The notes under the pieces are model-generated. The model searched no databases. It saw only the letters and a program-made list of their open reading frames with translations, and was not told where the DNA came from. A stretch of DNA of 64,000 nucleotides from DASVDE01 sp036381235. GTDB lineage: Bacteria > Actinomycetota > Thermoleophilia > Solirubrobacterales > 70-9. The position numbers and the translations under genes are program-made. Position 1 is the first letter of the stretch. Each line of letters opens with the position of its first letter. The stretch covers positions 20,528 through 84,527 of the forward strand of contig DASVDE010000029.1 of NCBI GenBank assembly GCA_036381235.1, in the 5' to 3' direction. Of this stretch, positions 1 to 9,398 are shown piece after piece.

Positions 1-103
1 TCGGTCAGCGTTTCGATGCCATTGCGCTCGACCATTGACGCGCAGGCTACTAGCGCTGCTGCTTGGGCGGGGAAGCTGCGCTCAGACTCCTGACAAGGAT
101 CGA

Positions 104-499
104 TCAGAGGGCCATTACCGGCAGGCCTGGCACACGTGCGAAATCGCGGGTGTTTGCTGTGGCCACTTGCAGGCCGTGGGCTAGGGCTGTTGCGGCTATC
201 CAGAGGTCGTGCGTGTCGATCAGATTCCCGTCGCTCTCCAGATCAGCCCAGATGCCGGCATGGATACGGGCAATCTGAGGAGTTACCGGCAGCGGGTCGA
301 CTTCGGCGATCAGTCGTTCCACGAATGCCTGTCGTCGCGTACGGGCCGCATCGCTCTTTGCCCGGTGGACTCCATGCAGCAGCTCACTGACCGTTATCAC
401 GCTCATGGTCACTTGTTCACCGCCGATCGACCGGTAGAGGGAAGGGTCGCGGCGGCGCTCCGCGTCGATTAGCACTGAGGTGTCGATCAGGACGGCCAT
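104..499 (-). CDS. VapC-like PIN-domain ribonuclease toxin
   Basis: A 131-residue protein with the size and acidic residues of a PIN-domain endoribonuclease: Asp6 in the opening strand (VLIDTSV), Glu39 in the VSELLHG helix, Asp98 in the DLWIAA motif and Asp119 near the end. Members of this family cleave RNA, often initiator tRNA or rRNA, when released from their antitoxin. The ATG overlaps the last 13 bases of the antitoxin gene upstream, so translation is probably coupled. The family is clear; the RNA target cannot be read from the sequence. Confidence 0.9.
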   Translation of the reverse strand: MAVLIDTSVLIDAERRRDPSLYRSIGGEQVTMSVITVSELLHGVHRAKSDAARTRRQAFVERLIAEVDPLPVTPQIARIHAGIWADLESDGNLIDTHDLWIAATALAHGLQVATANTRDFARVPGLPVMAL

Positions 500-735
500 G
501 CGCCACGGAGCGGTCTGAGACGCTTCCGCGCGGCCTCGACGTCTTGCTTGAATTCGTCATCGACGGACGCGTTTTCCAGCAGCTCGCGCAGGCGAGTGGC
601 GGAGAGCATCCGTGGGGGTGTCGCCGGCCGCAGGTGCATGACCGGCACTCCATTTCGGACCACCTCGATCTCCTCCCCGGCGCTGACTCGATTGACGACC
701 GCGGAGAAGTGACGAGCGACATCGGTTGCGCTCAT
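487..735 (-). CDS. Phd/YefM-type antitoxin of the VapBC-like pair
   Basis: An 82-residue protein starting MSATDVARHFSAVVNRV, with the Phd/YefM pattern of an N-terminal DNA-binding fold (SAGEEIEVVRNGVPVMHLRP) followed by a charged C-terminal tail that would wrap the toxin. An upstream ATG in the same frame at 813 is possible. I prefer the ATG at 735 because homologues begin here and an inverted repeat at 757-772, a likely operator, would otherwise lie inside the gene. It overlaps the toxin by 13 bases. Antitoxins of this type repress their own operon together with the toxin. Confidence 0.85.
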   Translation of the reverse strand: MSATDVARHFSAVVNRVSAGEEIEVVRNGVPVMHLRPATPPRMLSATRLRELLENASVDDEFKQDVEAARKRLRPLRGAWPS

Positions 736-756
736 GCGGGTCACGACCGAAACCGT

Positions 757-772
757 ATCAGATAAATCTGAT
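757..772. promoter_or_regulatory. candidate toxin-antitoxin operator (inverted repeat)
   Basis: ATCAGA and TCTGAT arms are separated by TAAA. The repeat lies in a short AT-rich patch 22 bases upstream of the antitoxin ATG. Phd/YefM antitoxins bind palindromes at this position to autoregulate. The assignment rests on position and symmetry only. Confidence 0.45.
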
Positions 773-939
773 TCTGCTGAGGGAGGTCGTTTGAGCGGGG
801 ACTTCAACTTCATCGGCCAAGGGTGACCGACCGGAGGTCACGCGTGGCGCGCACTCTGCAACAAATCTGCGCCGACTTTGAGACAAAACGTTTCGTGTGG
901 GGGTGGCATATGCTCAGTGGACTTTGATCGTGGGGGCGT

Positions 940-3900
940 ATGCAGGTACTTGACGGGCTGCTGGTTCTCTCCGCCAGCGATCTGAACAACTACCTGGCCT
1001 GTGAGCACCTGACGACGCTGGATATGGCTCGGGCTCGGGGGGAGATTGGGGCGCCGCCGGATCGGGGAGCTGAGGCAGAGCTACTCGCCGAGAAGGGGGA
1101 CGAGCACGAGCGTAGATACCTGGAGTCGCTGAAGGCGGAGGGGCTTGAGGTGGTCGAGATCGCGATGCCGGAGGATGGGTCGCGCGCCGCTCTGGAGGCG
1201 GCCGCGGCGCAGACCGAGAAAGCGCTGCGCGCCGGTCCCGACGTCATCTACCAGGCGACCTTCTTCCGCCCCGCCGGGGAGGGCGGTGCGCCTGGGGAGA
1301 CCTCTTCCGCCGCCGCCGGCGCCCTCCGCGGCCACGCCGACTTCCTCTTCCGCGTCGAGAAGCCCTCCGCTCTCGGCTCCTACAGCTACGAGGTCGCCGA
1401 CACCAAGCTCGCCCGTCGCGCCAAGCCCTACTTCATCCTCCAGCTCTGCTTCTACAGCGAGCTGCTCGCCGCCGTCCAGGGGGTCGAGCCGGAGCGCATC
1501 CACGTCATCCTCGGCAATGATGAGCAGCGCTCCTTCCGCCTCGCCGAGTTCTCCGCCTACTTCCGCCGCGTCCGCGACGGTTTCCTCGCCGAGCTGGGCG
1601 GCGCCGACCGCGACACCTACCCCGAGCCGGTCTCCCACTGCTCCCTCTGCCGCTGGCGCACCCTCTGCGACGAGCGCCGCGTCGCCGACGACCACCTCAG
1701 CCTCGTCGCCGGCATCAGCCGCCGCCAGCGGGACCTGCTGCGCGCCGCCGGCTTCGACACGCTCGCCGCGCTCGGCAGCGCCCGGCAGCTCTCCGCGCGC
1801 GGCATCGGCGTCGACGTGCTGGAGCGTTTGCATGAGCAGGCCTCCCTCCAGCTTGGCGCGCGGCGGACCGGCGAGCATGCCTACCTGCTGCTGGCGCCGC
1901 GGCAGGGGAGGGGGTTCGCCCGCCTCCCTCGTCCCTCCCCGGGGGACGTCTTCTTCGACATGGAGGGCGACCCGTTCTTCGACGGCGGCGGGCTGGAGTA
2001 CCTCTTCGGCCTCCTCACTTCGGACGGCGAGCGCCCCGAGTTCACCGCGATCTGGGGCCGCGACCGCGGCGAGGAGAAGCTCGCCCTGGAGCAGTTCGTC
2101 GACTTCGTCACCGAGCGCCGCCGCCGCTTTCCCGCTCTCCACGTCTACCACTACGGTGTCTATGAGATCACCGCGCTGAAGCGCCTCGCCGGCGCCCATG
2201 GCACCCGCGAGGAGGAGCTGGACCAGCTGCTGCGCGACGAGGTCTTCGTCGACCTCTACAAGGTGGTGAGGGAGGCGATGCGGATCTCCCAGCCCAGCTA
2301 CTCGATCAAGAAGGTCGAGGCCTTCTACATGGACGCGCGGGAGACCGCGGTCACCGACGGCGGCGACTCGATCGTCAAGTTCGAGCGCTGGCTGGAGGAG
2401 GGGGAGGGCTCGATCCTCGACGAGATCGCCGCCTACAACGAGGACGACTGCCTCTCCACGCTGCGGCTGCGCGACTGGCTGCTGGAGCGGCGCGCCGAGG
2501 CCGAGCGGGAGTTCGAGAGCTCCGAGGAGGCGCGCTGGATCGAGTGGTTCGAGGCCGAGCCGGGCGAGCGTGGCGAGGAGGCGCTGGCGATCCAGGAGCA
2601 AAACGAGGCGCTGATCGCGGCGCTGCTGGACGGCCTGCCCGAGGACCTCGCCGCCGCCGACCCCGCGGGGAGAGCCCGCCGGCTGGCGGCCCAGCTGCTG
2701 GAGTACCACCACCGCGAGGCGCGGCCTGTGTGGTGGGCGATGTTCGACCGGATGGAGGCCGAGCCGGAGGCGCTGACCGAGGACCCCGACTGCGTCGCGG
2801 TGATCCTCCGCGACGAGGAGACGCCGCCGCGGCAGGAGAAGCAGTCGCTGGTCGAGCGGCTCACCTTCCCGCCCCAGGAGACGAAGATGGGCCCCGGAAC
2901 CTCCGCCGTCGACCCCGCCGACGGCGGCAATCCGGGAGCGATCGTCGCGCTCGACGCCGGGGAGGGATGGCTGGAGCTGAAGCGCGGCGCCAAGCTGCGG
3001 CAGCGCCCGCTGCCCGAGGCGCTGATCCCGGGCGGCCCCTACCGGACCGACCAGCAGCAGGGAGCGCTGCGCCGCCTCGCCGCCTCCCTGGTCGAGGAGG
3101 GCGCCGGGCCGGACGGCTCCTATCCCGCCGCCCGCGGCATCCTTCGCCGCGACCCGCCCCGCCTGCGCGACCGCGAGCCCGGCGCGCCAATCGACCACCC
3201 GGGGATGGAGCTGGAGGAGCGCAAGGAGATGGTCGCCGCCCTCGATGGCAGCCACCTCTTCATCCAGGGCCCGCCGGGGTCGGGCAAGACGTACACCGGC
3301 GCGCGCCTGATCGTCGACCTGATCGGCCGCGGGCAGCGCGTCGGCGTCACCTCGACCAGCCACAAGGTGATCCACAACCTGCTGGAGGAGGTGGAGAAGG
3401 TCGCGGCGGAGGGGGGAGTCGAGTTCCGCGGCCTTAAGAAGTCCTCGGCGGGCAACCCCGAGTCGGAGTTCGCCTCCGAGCGCGGCCTCGTCGACTCGGT
3501 CACCGACAACGCCGCCCTCAACGACCCCGAGGCCCGCCTCACCGCCGGCACCGCCTGGCACTACTGCCGCGAGGACACCGAGCCGCTGGACTACCTCTTC
3601 ATCGACGAGGCGGGCCAGGTCTCCCTCGCCGACGCGCTGGCGCTCAGCACCGCGGCGCGCAACGTAGTCCTGCTCGGCGACCCCCAGCAGCTGCCGCAAG
3701 TCGCCCAGGCCGCCCACCCCGAGGGCTCCTCCCTCTCGGTCCTCGAGCACCTGCTGGGGGAGAGGCAGACCGTCGATCCCGCCCATGGCGTCTTCCTCGA
3801 GCAGACCTGGCGCCTGCACCCGGACGTCTGCGCCTTCGTCTCGGAGCTGATGTACGACGGGCGCCTCAGATCGGCCCCGGGCCGCGAGCGCCAACGCATC

Positions 3901-4425
3901 GACGCCGAGGGCGAGCTGACCGGCACCGGCCTGCGCTGGCTGCCCGTAGAGCACGAAGGCCACTCCCAGTCCTCAGAGGAGGAGGCCGACCGCATAGCCA
4001 AGGCGATCGAGCCCCTCCTCAACAACGCCACCTATACCGACGACAAGGACAACCAGCACCCCCTCGAACCAAGCGACATCCTCGTCGTCACCCCCTACAA
4101 CGCCCAGGTCAAGTGCCTCCAGGACCGCCTCCCACCAAACATCCGCATCGGCACCGTAGACAAGTTCCAAGGCCAAGAAGCCCAGGTCGCCTTCTTCTCA
4201 ATGGCCACCTCCAGCTCCGAAGAAATCCCCCGCAACGTCGAGTTCCTCTTCAGCCGCAACCGCCTAAACGTGGCGATCTCAAGGGCAAGGTGTCTGGCGG
4301 TCCTAGTGGCGAGCCCAAAGCTGATCGACATCAAGGCCAACTCGATAGAACAGATGCGGCTGGTGAACGCATTGTGCCGGTTCGCGGAGGTGGCTGTGGG
4401 AGACGGGAAGGAAGCCCTTACGTGA
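940..4425 (+). CDS. RecB-like Fe-S nuclease / Upf1-type helicase fusion (TM0106 family)
   Basis: A protein of 1161 residues with three parts. Residues 1-260 are a Cas4/RecB-type nuclease: Cys21 with Cys234, Cys237 and Cys243 would hold a 4Fe-4S cluster, and the GHAD, EVADTK and QLCFY motifs are the GxxD, DxK and QxxxY catalytic signatures. Residues about 330-510 resemble the YprB-type RNase H-like fold (FFDMEGDPFF, HVYHYGVYE, YNEDDC). Residues about 760-1150 form an SF1 Upf1/DNA2-like helicase with Walker A GPPGSGKT at 777 and DEAGQ at 889. DNA end processing is the likely role. Its stop overlaps the next start (GTGA), so the next two genes are probably co-translated with it. Confidence 0.88.
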   Translation: MQVLDGLLVLSASDLNNYLACEHLTTLDMARARGEIGAPPDRGAEAELLAEKGDEHERRYLESLKAEGLEVVEIAMPEDGSRAALEAAAAQTEKALRAGPDVIYQATFFRPAGEGGAPGETSSAAAGALRGHADFLFRVEKPSALGSYSYEVADTKLARRAKPYFILQLCFYSELLAAVQGVEPERIHVILGNDEQRSFRLAEFSAYFRRVRDGFLAELGGADRDTYPEPVSHCSLCRWRTLCDERRVADDHLSLVAGISRRQRDLLRAAGFDTLAALGSARQLSARGIGVDVLERLHEQASLQLGARRTGEHAYLLLAPRQGRGFARLPRPSPGDVFFDMEGDPFFDGGGLEYLFGLLTSDGERPEFTAIWGRDRGEEKLALEQFVDFVTERRRRFPALHVYHYGVYEITALKRLAGAHGTREEELDQLLRDEVFVDLYKVVREAMRISQPSYSIKKVEAFYMDARETAVTDGGDSIVKFERWLEEGEGSILDEIAAYNEDDCLSTLRLRDWLLERRAEAEREFESSEEARWIEWFEAEPGERGEEALAIQEQNEALIAALLDGLPEDLAAADPAGRARRLAAQLLEYHHREARPVWWAMFDRMEAEPEALTEDPDCVAVILRDEETPPRQEKQSLVERLTFPPQETKMGPGTSAVDPADGGNPGAIVALDAGEGWLELKRGAKLRQRPLPEALIPGGPYRTDQQQGALRRLAASLVEEGAGPDGSYPAARGILRRDPPRLRDREPGAPIDHPGMELEERKEMVAALDGSHLFIQGPPGSGKTYTGARLIVDLIGRGQRVGVTSTSHKVIHNLLEEVEKVAAEGGVEFRGLKKSSAGNPESEFASERGLVDSVTDNAALNDPEARLTAGTAWHYCREDTEPLDYLFIDEAGQVSLADALALSTAARNVVLLGDPQQLPQVAQAAHPEGSSLSVLEHLLGERQTVDPAHGVFLEQTWRLHPDVCAFVSELMYDGRLRSAPGRERQRIDAEGELTGTGLRWLPVEHEGHSQSSEEEADRIAKAIEPLLNNATYTDDKDNQHPLEPSDILVVTPYNAQVKCLQDRLPPNIRIGTVDKFQGQEAQVAFFSMATSSSEEIPRNVEFLFSRNRLNVAISRARCLAVLVASPKLIDIKANSIEQMRLVNALCRFAEVAVGDGKEALT

Positions 4426-5009
4426 GCGGCGATCTGAAGCCCCCACACCCGATCGACCGGGTCGAAGGCAGCGAATGCTTCGACGGCATGGACGCGACGG
4501 TCACCGACTTCTGGCGCTGGGCGTTCTCCGACCTCCGCATGAACAACGTGCGGGGAATCCTGGCCGAGTTCCTCGTCGCCAAGGCCGTGGGCGCGACAGA
4601 GGCTCCGAAGGAGGAATGGGCCAACTTCGACGTTCAGACGCCGGATGGAATCCGCATCGAAATCAAGGCCTCCGCCTACTGGCAGAGCTGGCCGCAGCGC
4701 GGACCATCCAAGATCGTCTTCTCGGGCCTCACAGCGCGATCATGGGAAGACGACGGAAGCTACTCAGTCGATCGCCAGATCCGAGCCGGTGTCTTCGTCT
4801 TCGCCGTACAGGCCTGTGCCGATCCAGCAAAGTACGACCCGCTCGACGTCGGCCAGTGGGAGTTCTACGTCCTTCCCGCGTCGGCAGTTGCAGAAACCGG
4901 CGCTCGTTCCCTGTCCTTGGCATCGCTAAGCAGTCGAGATGCGGGGCCGGTCCAATGGGGAAGTCTTGCGGAAGCAATCAATGCTGCAGCGAAAGGAAGC
5001 TCACCATGA
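4422..5009 (+). CDS. putative PD-(D/E)XK-type nuclease, uncharacterised
   Basis: 195 residues from a GTG that overlaps the stop of the helicase-nuclease gene, with a GGAAGG ribosome site about ten bases upstream. A PD-(D/E)XK-like pattern is visible: Glu49 in the helix GILAEFLVAKA, Asp70 in NFDVQTP and Glu80-Ile-Lys82 in RIEIKASAY. This suggests a restriction-endonuclease-like fold, though I recognise no named family. The coding frame stays open upstream, but that part only overlaps the preceding gene. It is coupled to its downstream neighbour by an ATGA overlap. The catalytic assignment is inference from motif spacing. Confidence 0.72.
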   Translation: MSGDLKPPHPIDRVEGSECFDGMDATVTDFWRWAFSDLRMNNVRGILAEFLVAKAVGATEAPKEEWANFDVQTPDGIRIEIKASAYWQSWPQRGPSKIVFSGLTARSWEDDGSYSVDRQIRAGVFVFAVQACADPAKYDPLDVGQWEFYVLPASAVAETGARSLSLASLSSRDAGPVQWGSLAEAINAAAKGSSP

Positions 5010-5979
5010 CGAACGCCGAGCTGGGCAAGCTCACCAAAGTTGAGGACATACGAGCAATCTGGCCACACGAGCGCTACGACTTTTCGAAATGGCTCCTCGA
5101 CAATGACGACCACCTCGCTGAAGTTCTTGGGATCGATCTGGAGCTAGAGCACCAAGAGGAGCCAGTCGGGGACTTTTCGCTAGATCTGATTGGCCGCGAC
5201 CACACCAATCAGGCTACGCTGATGGTTGAAAATCAGCTTGAGGCCACGGATCACTCGCATCTTGGTCAGGTTCTTCTTTATGCAGCAGGCACTGGCGCGG
5301 GAACGATTGTTTGGGTGGCTCGCGAGTTTCGCCCCGAACATCGAGATGCGCTCAGCTGGCTCAATCAGAACACCGGAGAGGAGTTCCACTTCTTCGGGGT
5401 TGAAGTCGAAGTCGTGCAGATAGACGAGTCAGCTCCTGCGCCGTTGCTGACTCTCGCTGTGGAGCCGAGCGAACGGCAAAGGAAGATCCGCCAAAGGGTG
5501 GACGTAAGTCAGCTATCAGGCAAACCCAAGCTGTATGCCGACTTTTGGACCCGCTTCATAGAACGGGTCCGCACAGAGCATCCAGGATGGACCAGGCGGG
5601 GGCCGGTACTCGACCGAACAACTGGCTGGACCTTCCTTCAGGCATCGCAGGGACGTATATCGCTGCGAGCTTCGCTATGGGAAGCCGGTTACGCCATGAG
5701 CTATATATAGGCGGAGGCGACGCTGAGCAAAACCTGACGCTCTTTCAAAAGCTCGTAGACCAACGTGAGGCGCTTGAGGCAGAATACGAGCGGCCCCTTG
5801 CCTTTGAAGAACTACCGGGTAAACAGGCGTGCCGCGTTGCTGAATACTTTGATGGTGCCGACGTAACAGAAGTTGACCGGCACGATGAATTCATTAGCTG
5901 GTTCTTCGACAGCGGCGATCGCTTGCGCCGTGCTCTCAGGGCCATCGATGTGTCATCTTCGCTCGCGGATGAGAGTTAA
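5006..5979 (+). pseudogene. DUF4268 protein split by a frameshift
   Basis: The ATG at 5006 sits 7 bases after AAAGGAAG and overlaps the preceding stop. The N-terminal part matches the DUF4268 pattern: Asp60 in FSLDLIGRD and Glu75-Asn-Gln in MVENQLEATDHSHLGQ, a nuclease-like core, followed by VWVAREFRPEHRDALSWLN. This frame stops at 5710. The expected C-terminal part (RHELYIGGGDAEQNLTLFQKL) continues in the -1 frame to 5979. The switch falls at about 5660-5690. One missing base, a sequencing error or real inactivation, explains it; I see no obvious slippery heptamer. If intact, it would be the third member of the nuclease operon. Confidence 0.75.
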
Positions 5980-6008
5980 CCATCGCTGCTGTCGCTAGGC
6001 AGACATGC

Positions 6009-6314
6009 TCAAGATCGAAGTCTGACTCGACGTTCCTTGGGGTGGTATTCGTAGCTCTCGATGCCGTCCGACTGGATTAGCGCAATCGCCTCGTCGATGG
6101 CGGACAGCGGGACATCGAACCACTCGTTGGCCTCAGCGACGATCTGGTGGTTCTGCTCGAACCAGGTGTCGAGGCGGGCGGAGGCGAAGAAGTTGTGCAG
6201 GATCGCCTCGACCGGCTGGGCTGCTACAGCAGGGAGAGAGTAGGACGCGACCGTCTCGACCGGCGCCCCCAGGAAGGTGGTGTCACCTTCTGCGGCAGCG
6301 GTTCGATGCTCCAC
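6009..6314 (-). CDS. hypothetical protein
   Basis: A 101-residue reading frame from GTG, with GGAG about ten bases upstream. The middle (AILHNFFASARLDTWFEQNH) and the end (VPLSAIDEAIALIQSDGIE) look like packed helices, as in small DNA-binding or DUF433-like proteins, but I recognise no family. A short open stretch directly upstream in another frame (6320-6375, minus strand) also looks protein-like, so the N-terminus may be damaged by a frameshift. It lies between convergent defence genes. Confidence 0.45.
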   Translation of the reverse strand: MEHRTAAAEGDTTFLGAPVETVASYSLPAVAAQPVEAILHNFFASARLDTWFEQNHQIVAEANEWFDVPLSAIDEAIALIQSDGIESYEYHPKERRVRLRS

Positions 6315-6509
6315 CGTCTTCGATCTCCTTGAGGTTCATGTCGATCGCCAAGCGGGCATTGGACGGCAGAACTCTATTTCGTGACCCCGATGGCCCTCGG
6401 GTACATCGGGCACCCAGCCTGCGCCAACAAAAAGCCAGCCTGGCTTCAGGCGAAAGGGTTCCCCGATGTTCCCGTTTACAGCCGGTGTCAAATTCTTGGG
6501 CTTGGCGGG

Positions 6510-9398
6510 CTAGGCGAGGTGAGATCCATACCTGCGCTTGCGCTCCTTGAAGGCCTCCTTGCCGCCTTCCATGATCTTGATTACCGCGTCGATGATCGGA
6601 TCCTCATCGATGTTTCCGGTCTCTTCCAGTTCTGCAGACCGGTCGCCAAGAGCCTTCAGCACGATCACCTGCTCGGCGTCACCGCCAACAACTATGTTGG
6701 GGTTGTGGGTGGTGACGATGATCTGGCGACGCTCCTTGAGGCGCGCGAGGATTGAGGAAAGCGTGTTGCCGACCATGCGATTGTCCAGGTTGTCTTCGGG
6801 CTGATCGATGATTAGCGGCGCCGTGTCGGAGAGGGCGATCAATGGCAGCATCGCGCTGGAGCGTCCGCCCGGGGACAGTTTGTCAACGGGCTCTCCGTCG
6901 GAGTAGATGCGAACAACGTCGTCGACCGGTTGTTCCTGGAGCTGGAGGAGCTCTGTGAGGGCTGGCTGCACTAGGGTCAAGTCGGCTTCCTCGTCGTGCA
7001 CGAATGGGGCGAGCGCTTCGACGAGGCGCTTGGCCTGGATTTCGCTGAGACCGTCGCTCGACCCGGTCATACTCTCGGGAGTCCCCGCGAGTATCGCCCA
7101 GGCTGTCTGCACTGGGGACTTGCGAGCAAGGCGCTCAGGTAGCTCCTGTGCGCGCCACTGCCCGGCCCTCTCTTGAGAGAGGAAGCCGCCAGCGAAGAAG
7201 GCTTCAAGCCCAGCGCGATCAGCATCCTCCTCAACGAGAATCGAGACGACTGGGCCGCCGGAGCCGATATCGGCGAGTTCGTTTGTCAAGGTCTCGGCGA
7301 TCTCGCGGCGGACGGTTGCGATCTCCTTGCGCACTTTGCGCAGGCTGTCGAGCAGCTCAGCCCGCGCTACGAGCTGGCGGTCGAACTCCTCGTAAGAGCT
7401 TAGGTAGCGTTCCCTCAGCGCCCTTGCTTCTTCATATCGCCGGCGCGCCTCTTCCCGCTGTTGACTTTGAATCGCGACGCTGGCGTCGGCCTCGGTCTCC
7501 TGCCGGAGCCTCTCCTCGATGTCATCTCGCTGGCGGCGCTCGGCCTCCAAGCGTGGCGCGAGCTTTGCCTTGCGGTCTTCGAGGGCCAGTCGCAGGGCCG
7601 CGATTCCCCCCTCGACCTCTTTGCGTAGCCCATCGAGATCGAGCCCGGCTGACACATCATCAATCCACCAGGAACTGAGGTCTGGGGATAGATCCGCCGG
7701 GAGGGCATTGACGGCGCCGGGATCGATGGCTTTCAGCGCGTTGAGCAGACCATCGAGGTGGCGGTCGAGCGCGTCGAGCGAGTTGATTCGCTCGCGGGCC
7801 GAATCGAGGTTCACGAACAACTCGGCGACTTGCTCGGTGTTCATGCGCTCGAATCTCGCCCGCAGCTCGCTATAGCGGCGTAGGACGCCACCGTTGTCCG
7901 CCAAGGCTCTTTGGAGGATCATCTCGCGGTTCGCCTCGATGTCCGCCCTGACCGCTCCGAGCTTTGCATCGAGCTCCGGGTACTTGTCTGAAAGGCGATC
8001 GACGACCATCCGCTGCAGGCGGGGGTCACGGCCGAGGGTCTCAAGCTCGCCCCAACTGAAGATCAGGGCTGGGTAGGTTCTGGATATTGCGTCCGCCCCG
8101 ACTTGGCAATCCGAGCCGTCGAGCGTCAGCGCGCTTGTTGTGCAGTCGCTCTCGCCGTCGTAGGTAGCGGAAAGCACGTGGCGCTCTCCCCCGGTCTCAT
8201 AGATCAGCTCGATCTGCGTGTCGGCAAGGTTCGCGTCGCCGATGCCTAGAGCGAGCCCGGCGAATGAGCTCTTGGCGCCGAGCGAGCTCGAGCTCTCACG
8301 GAGCTGGCGCCGTTGCCCAAGCACGTAGCGCAGCGCCTCGATGACGGTGCTCTTCCCGCATCCCCGCGCGCCGATGATGCAGTTGAGGTTTTCGTTGAAG
8401 GCGATCGTTAGCTCCCTGAACAGCCCGTTGTTGTCGGGGGAGCGGAGACGCATGCCGACCACGCGCGCCGTCGGGATGGCGGATAGCTCGTCCGCGAAAC
8501 GCACCCGCGTATCGCGGAACCGGAGCGCGTCCTTGACGCAATCGAACTCGATTCGAGAAACCTTCAGGTGGGTGAAGGCCTCCTCCCTGGCGAACGACTC
8601 CACTGTGTGGAAGTCCGACTGTGCGACGCAGGCGACGGTATGGGTGCGCCCGTCGGAGGTCGCGAAGTTTCCGTAGTGCCCGCTATCGTCGCTGTCGCGC
8701 ACTTCCACCGCGGTTGGCGCAGCGTCGACCAGGAAGTCCCAATACATGTCGGAGATGTCCCTCTCGACCTCCTTGCCATCGGAGTCGATAGCGAACATTT
8801 CGACGGTGTCACCGATCATGCGGCGTACGTAGGAGCGGTGACCGCGGGACTGCTCATCGGCATGGGCGAAGATCAGGATTCCACCGTTCGTGGTCAGATC
8901 GCTGCTGAACTCGGCTAGGTCGCGGATGACGATTTCTTCGCTCCCATTACGCTCAGCCTCCCCGGGGAGCTGCTGGTTGTGAAAAAGCCGGGCGACCACG
9001 TCCGGTGGGGTGCCCGGCGCGAAGCCGACGAGGAAATGGATTCGGGCGCCGTGGCCGGGGTCCGTCCGACAGCTGACCTCCATACCGGGGAAGACGGTGA
9101 TGTCTTCGCGGGTCTGAGCCCGCCTCGCCAGATCGCAGGCGTAGGCGCACTTCATATGGTCTGTGATCACGACCAGTTCAAGACCGGCGGCGGCGAGGCG
9201 GTCGAGAAAGGCGTCTTGGCCCTCCTCACCCTCGAACTGAGAGCGGTCGTTCGCTGTAGGGTCGCCGTCCCTGCCCCAGTCGTAGCTGTCGATCGAGTGG
9301 ACATGGAAGGCAGCCGGTATGAACCGCGCGGTCTTTGCCAGTTGTGCCTCGAGTTCCTGCTGCAGCGATCTGTACGGCTCGTCGGTCAACCCCGACAT
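6510..9398 (-). CDS. TrlF-like PHP domain/SMC-type ATPase
   Basis: 962 residues. The N-terminal PHP phosphoesterase domain has its full metal-ligand set: His32/His34 (HVHS), Asp80-His81 (ITDH), Glu107, His179 and Asp262/His264 (SDFH). An ABC/SMC-like ATPase follows, with Walker A GARGCGKST at 343, a long coiled-coil insert (about 460-700) and a late Walker B in LIIDQPEDNLDN before TTHNPNIVVGGD. Proteins of this build are named TrlF family AAA-like ATPases and occur in defence islands; their activity is not settled. Metal-dependent nuclease or phosphatase action gated by ATP is the inference. The gene is divergent from the TerB operon. Confidence 0.82.
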   Translation of the reverse strand: MSGLTDEPYRSLQQELEAQLAKTARFIPAAFHVHSIDSYDWGRDGDPTANDRSQFEGEEGQDAFLDRLAAAGLELVVITDHMKCAYACDLARRAQTREDITVFPGMEVSCRTDPGHGARIHFLVGFAPGTPPDVVARLFHNQQLPGEAERNGSEEIVIRDLAEFSSDLTTNGGILIFAHADEQSRGHRSYVRRMIGDTVEMFAIDSDGKEVERDISDMYWDFLVDAAPTAVEVRDSDDSGHYGNFATSDGRTHTVACVAQSDFHTVESFAREEAFTHLKVSRIEFDCVKDALRFRDTRVRFADELSAIPTARVVGMRLRSPDNNGLFRELTIAFNENLNCIIGARGCGKSTVIEALRYVLGQRRQLRESSSSLGAKSSFAGLALGIGDANLADTQIELIYETGGERHVLSATYDGESDCTTSALTLDGSDCQVGADAISRTYPALIFSWGELETLGRDPRLQRMVVDRLSDKYPELDAKLGAVRADIEANREMILQRALADNGGVLRRYSELRARFERMNTEQVAELFVNLDSARERINSLDALDRHLDGLLNALKAIDPGAVNALPADLSPDLSSWWIDDVSAGLDLDGLRKEVEGGIAALRLALEDRKAKLAPRLEAERRQRDDIEERLRQETEADASVAIQSQQREEARRRYEEARALRERYLSSYEEFDRQLVARAELLDSLRKVRKEIATVRREIAETLTNELADIGSGGPVVSILVEEDADRAGLEAFFAGGFLSQERAGQWRAQELPERLARKSPVQTAWAILAGTPESMTGSSDGLSEIQAKRLVEALAPFVHDEEADLTLVQPALTELLQLQEQPVDDVVRIYSDGEPVDKLSPGGRSSAMLPLIALSDTAPLIIDQPEDNLDNRMVGNTLSSILARLKERRQIIVTTHNPNIVVGGDAEQVIVLKALGDRSAELEETGNIDEDPIIDAVIKIMEGGKEAFKERKRRYGSHLA

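Noticed and set aside
1081..3963. 960-residue open frame antisense to the helicase-nuclease gene
   Set aside because: Its protein is low-complexity and Arg/Ala/Leu/Gly-rich, has no family motif, and is explained by the third-position GC bias of the real gene on the plus strand.
6329..6755. Plus-strand open frames opposite the end of the TrlF-like gene
   Set aside because: They lack motifs and mostly overlap the minus-strand gene; no ribosome site.
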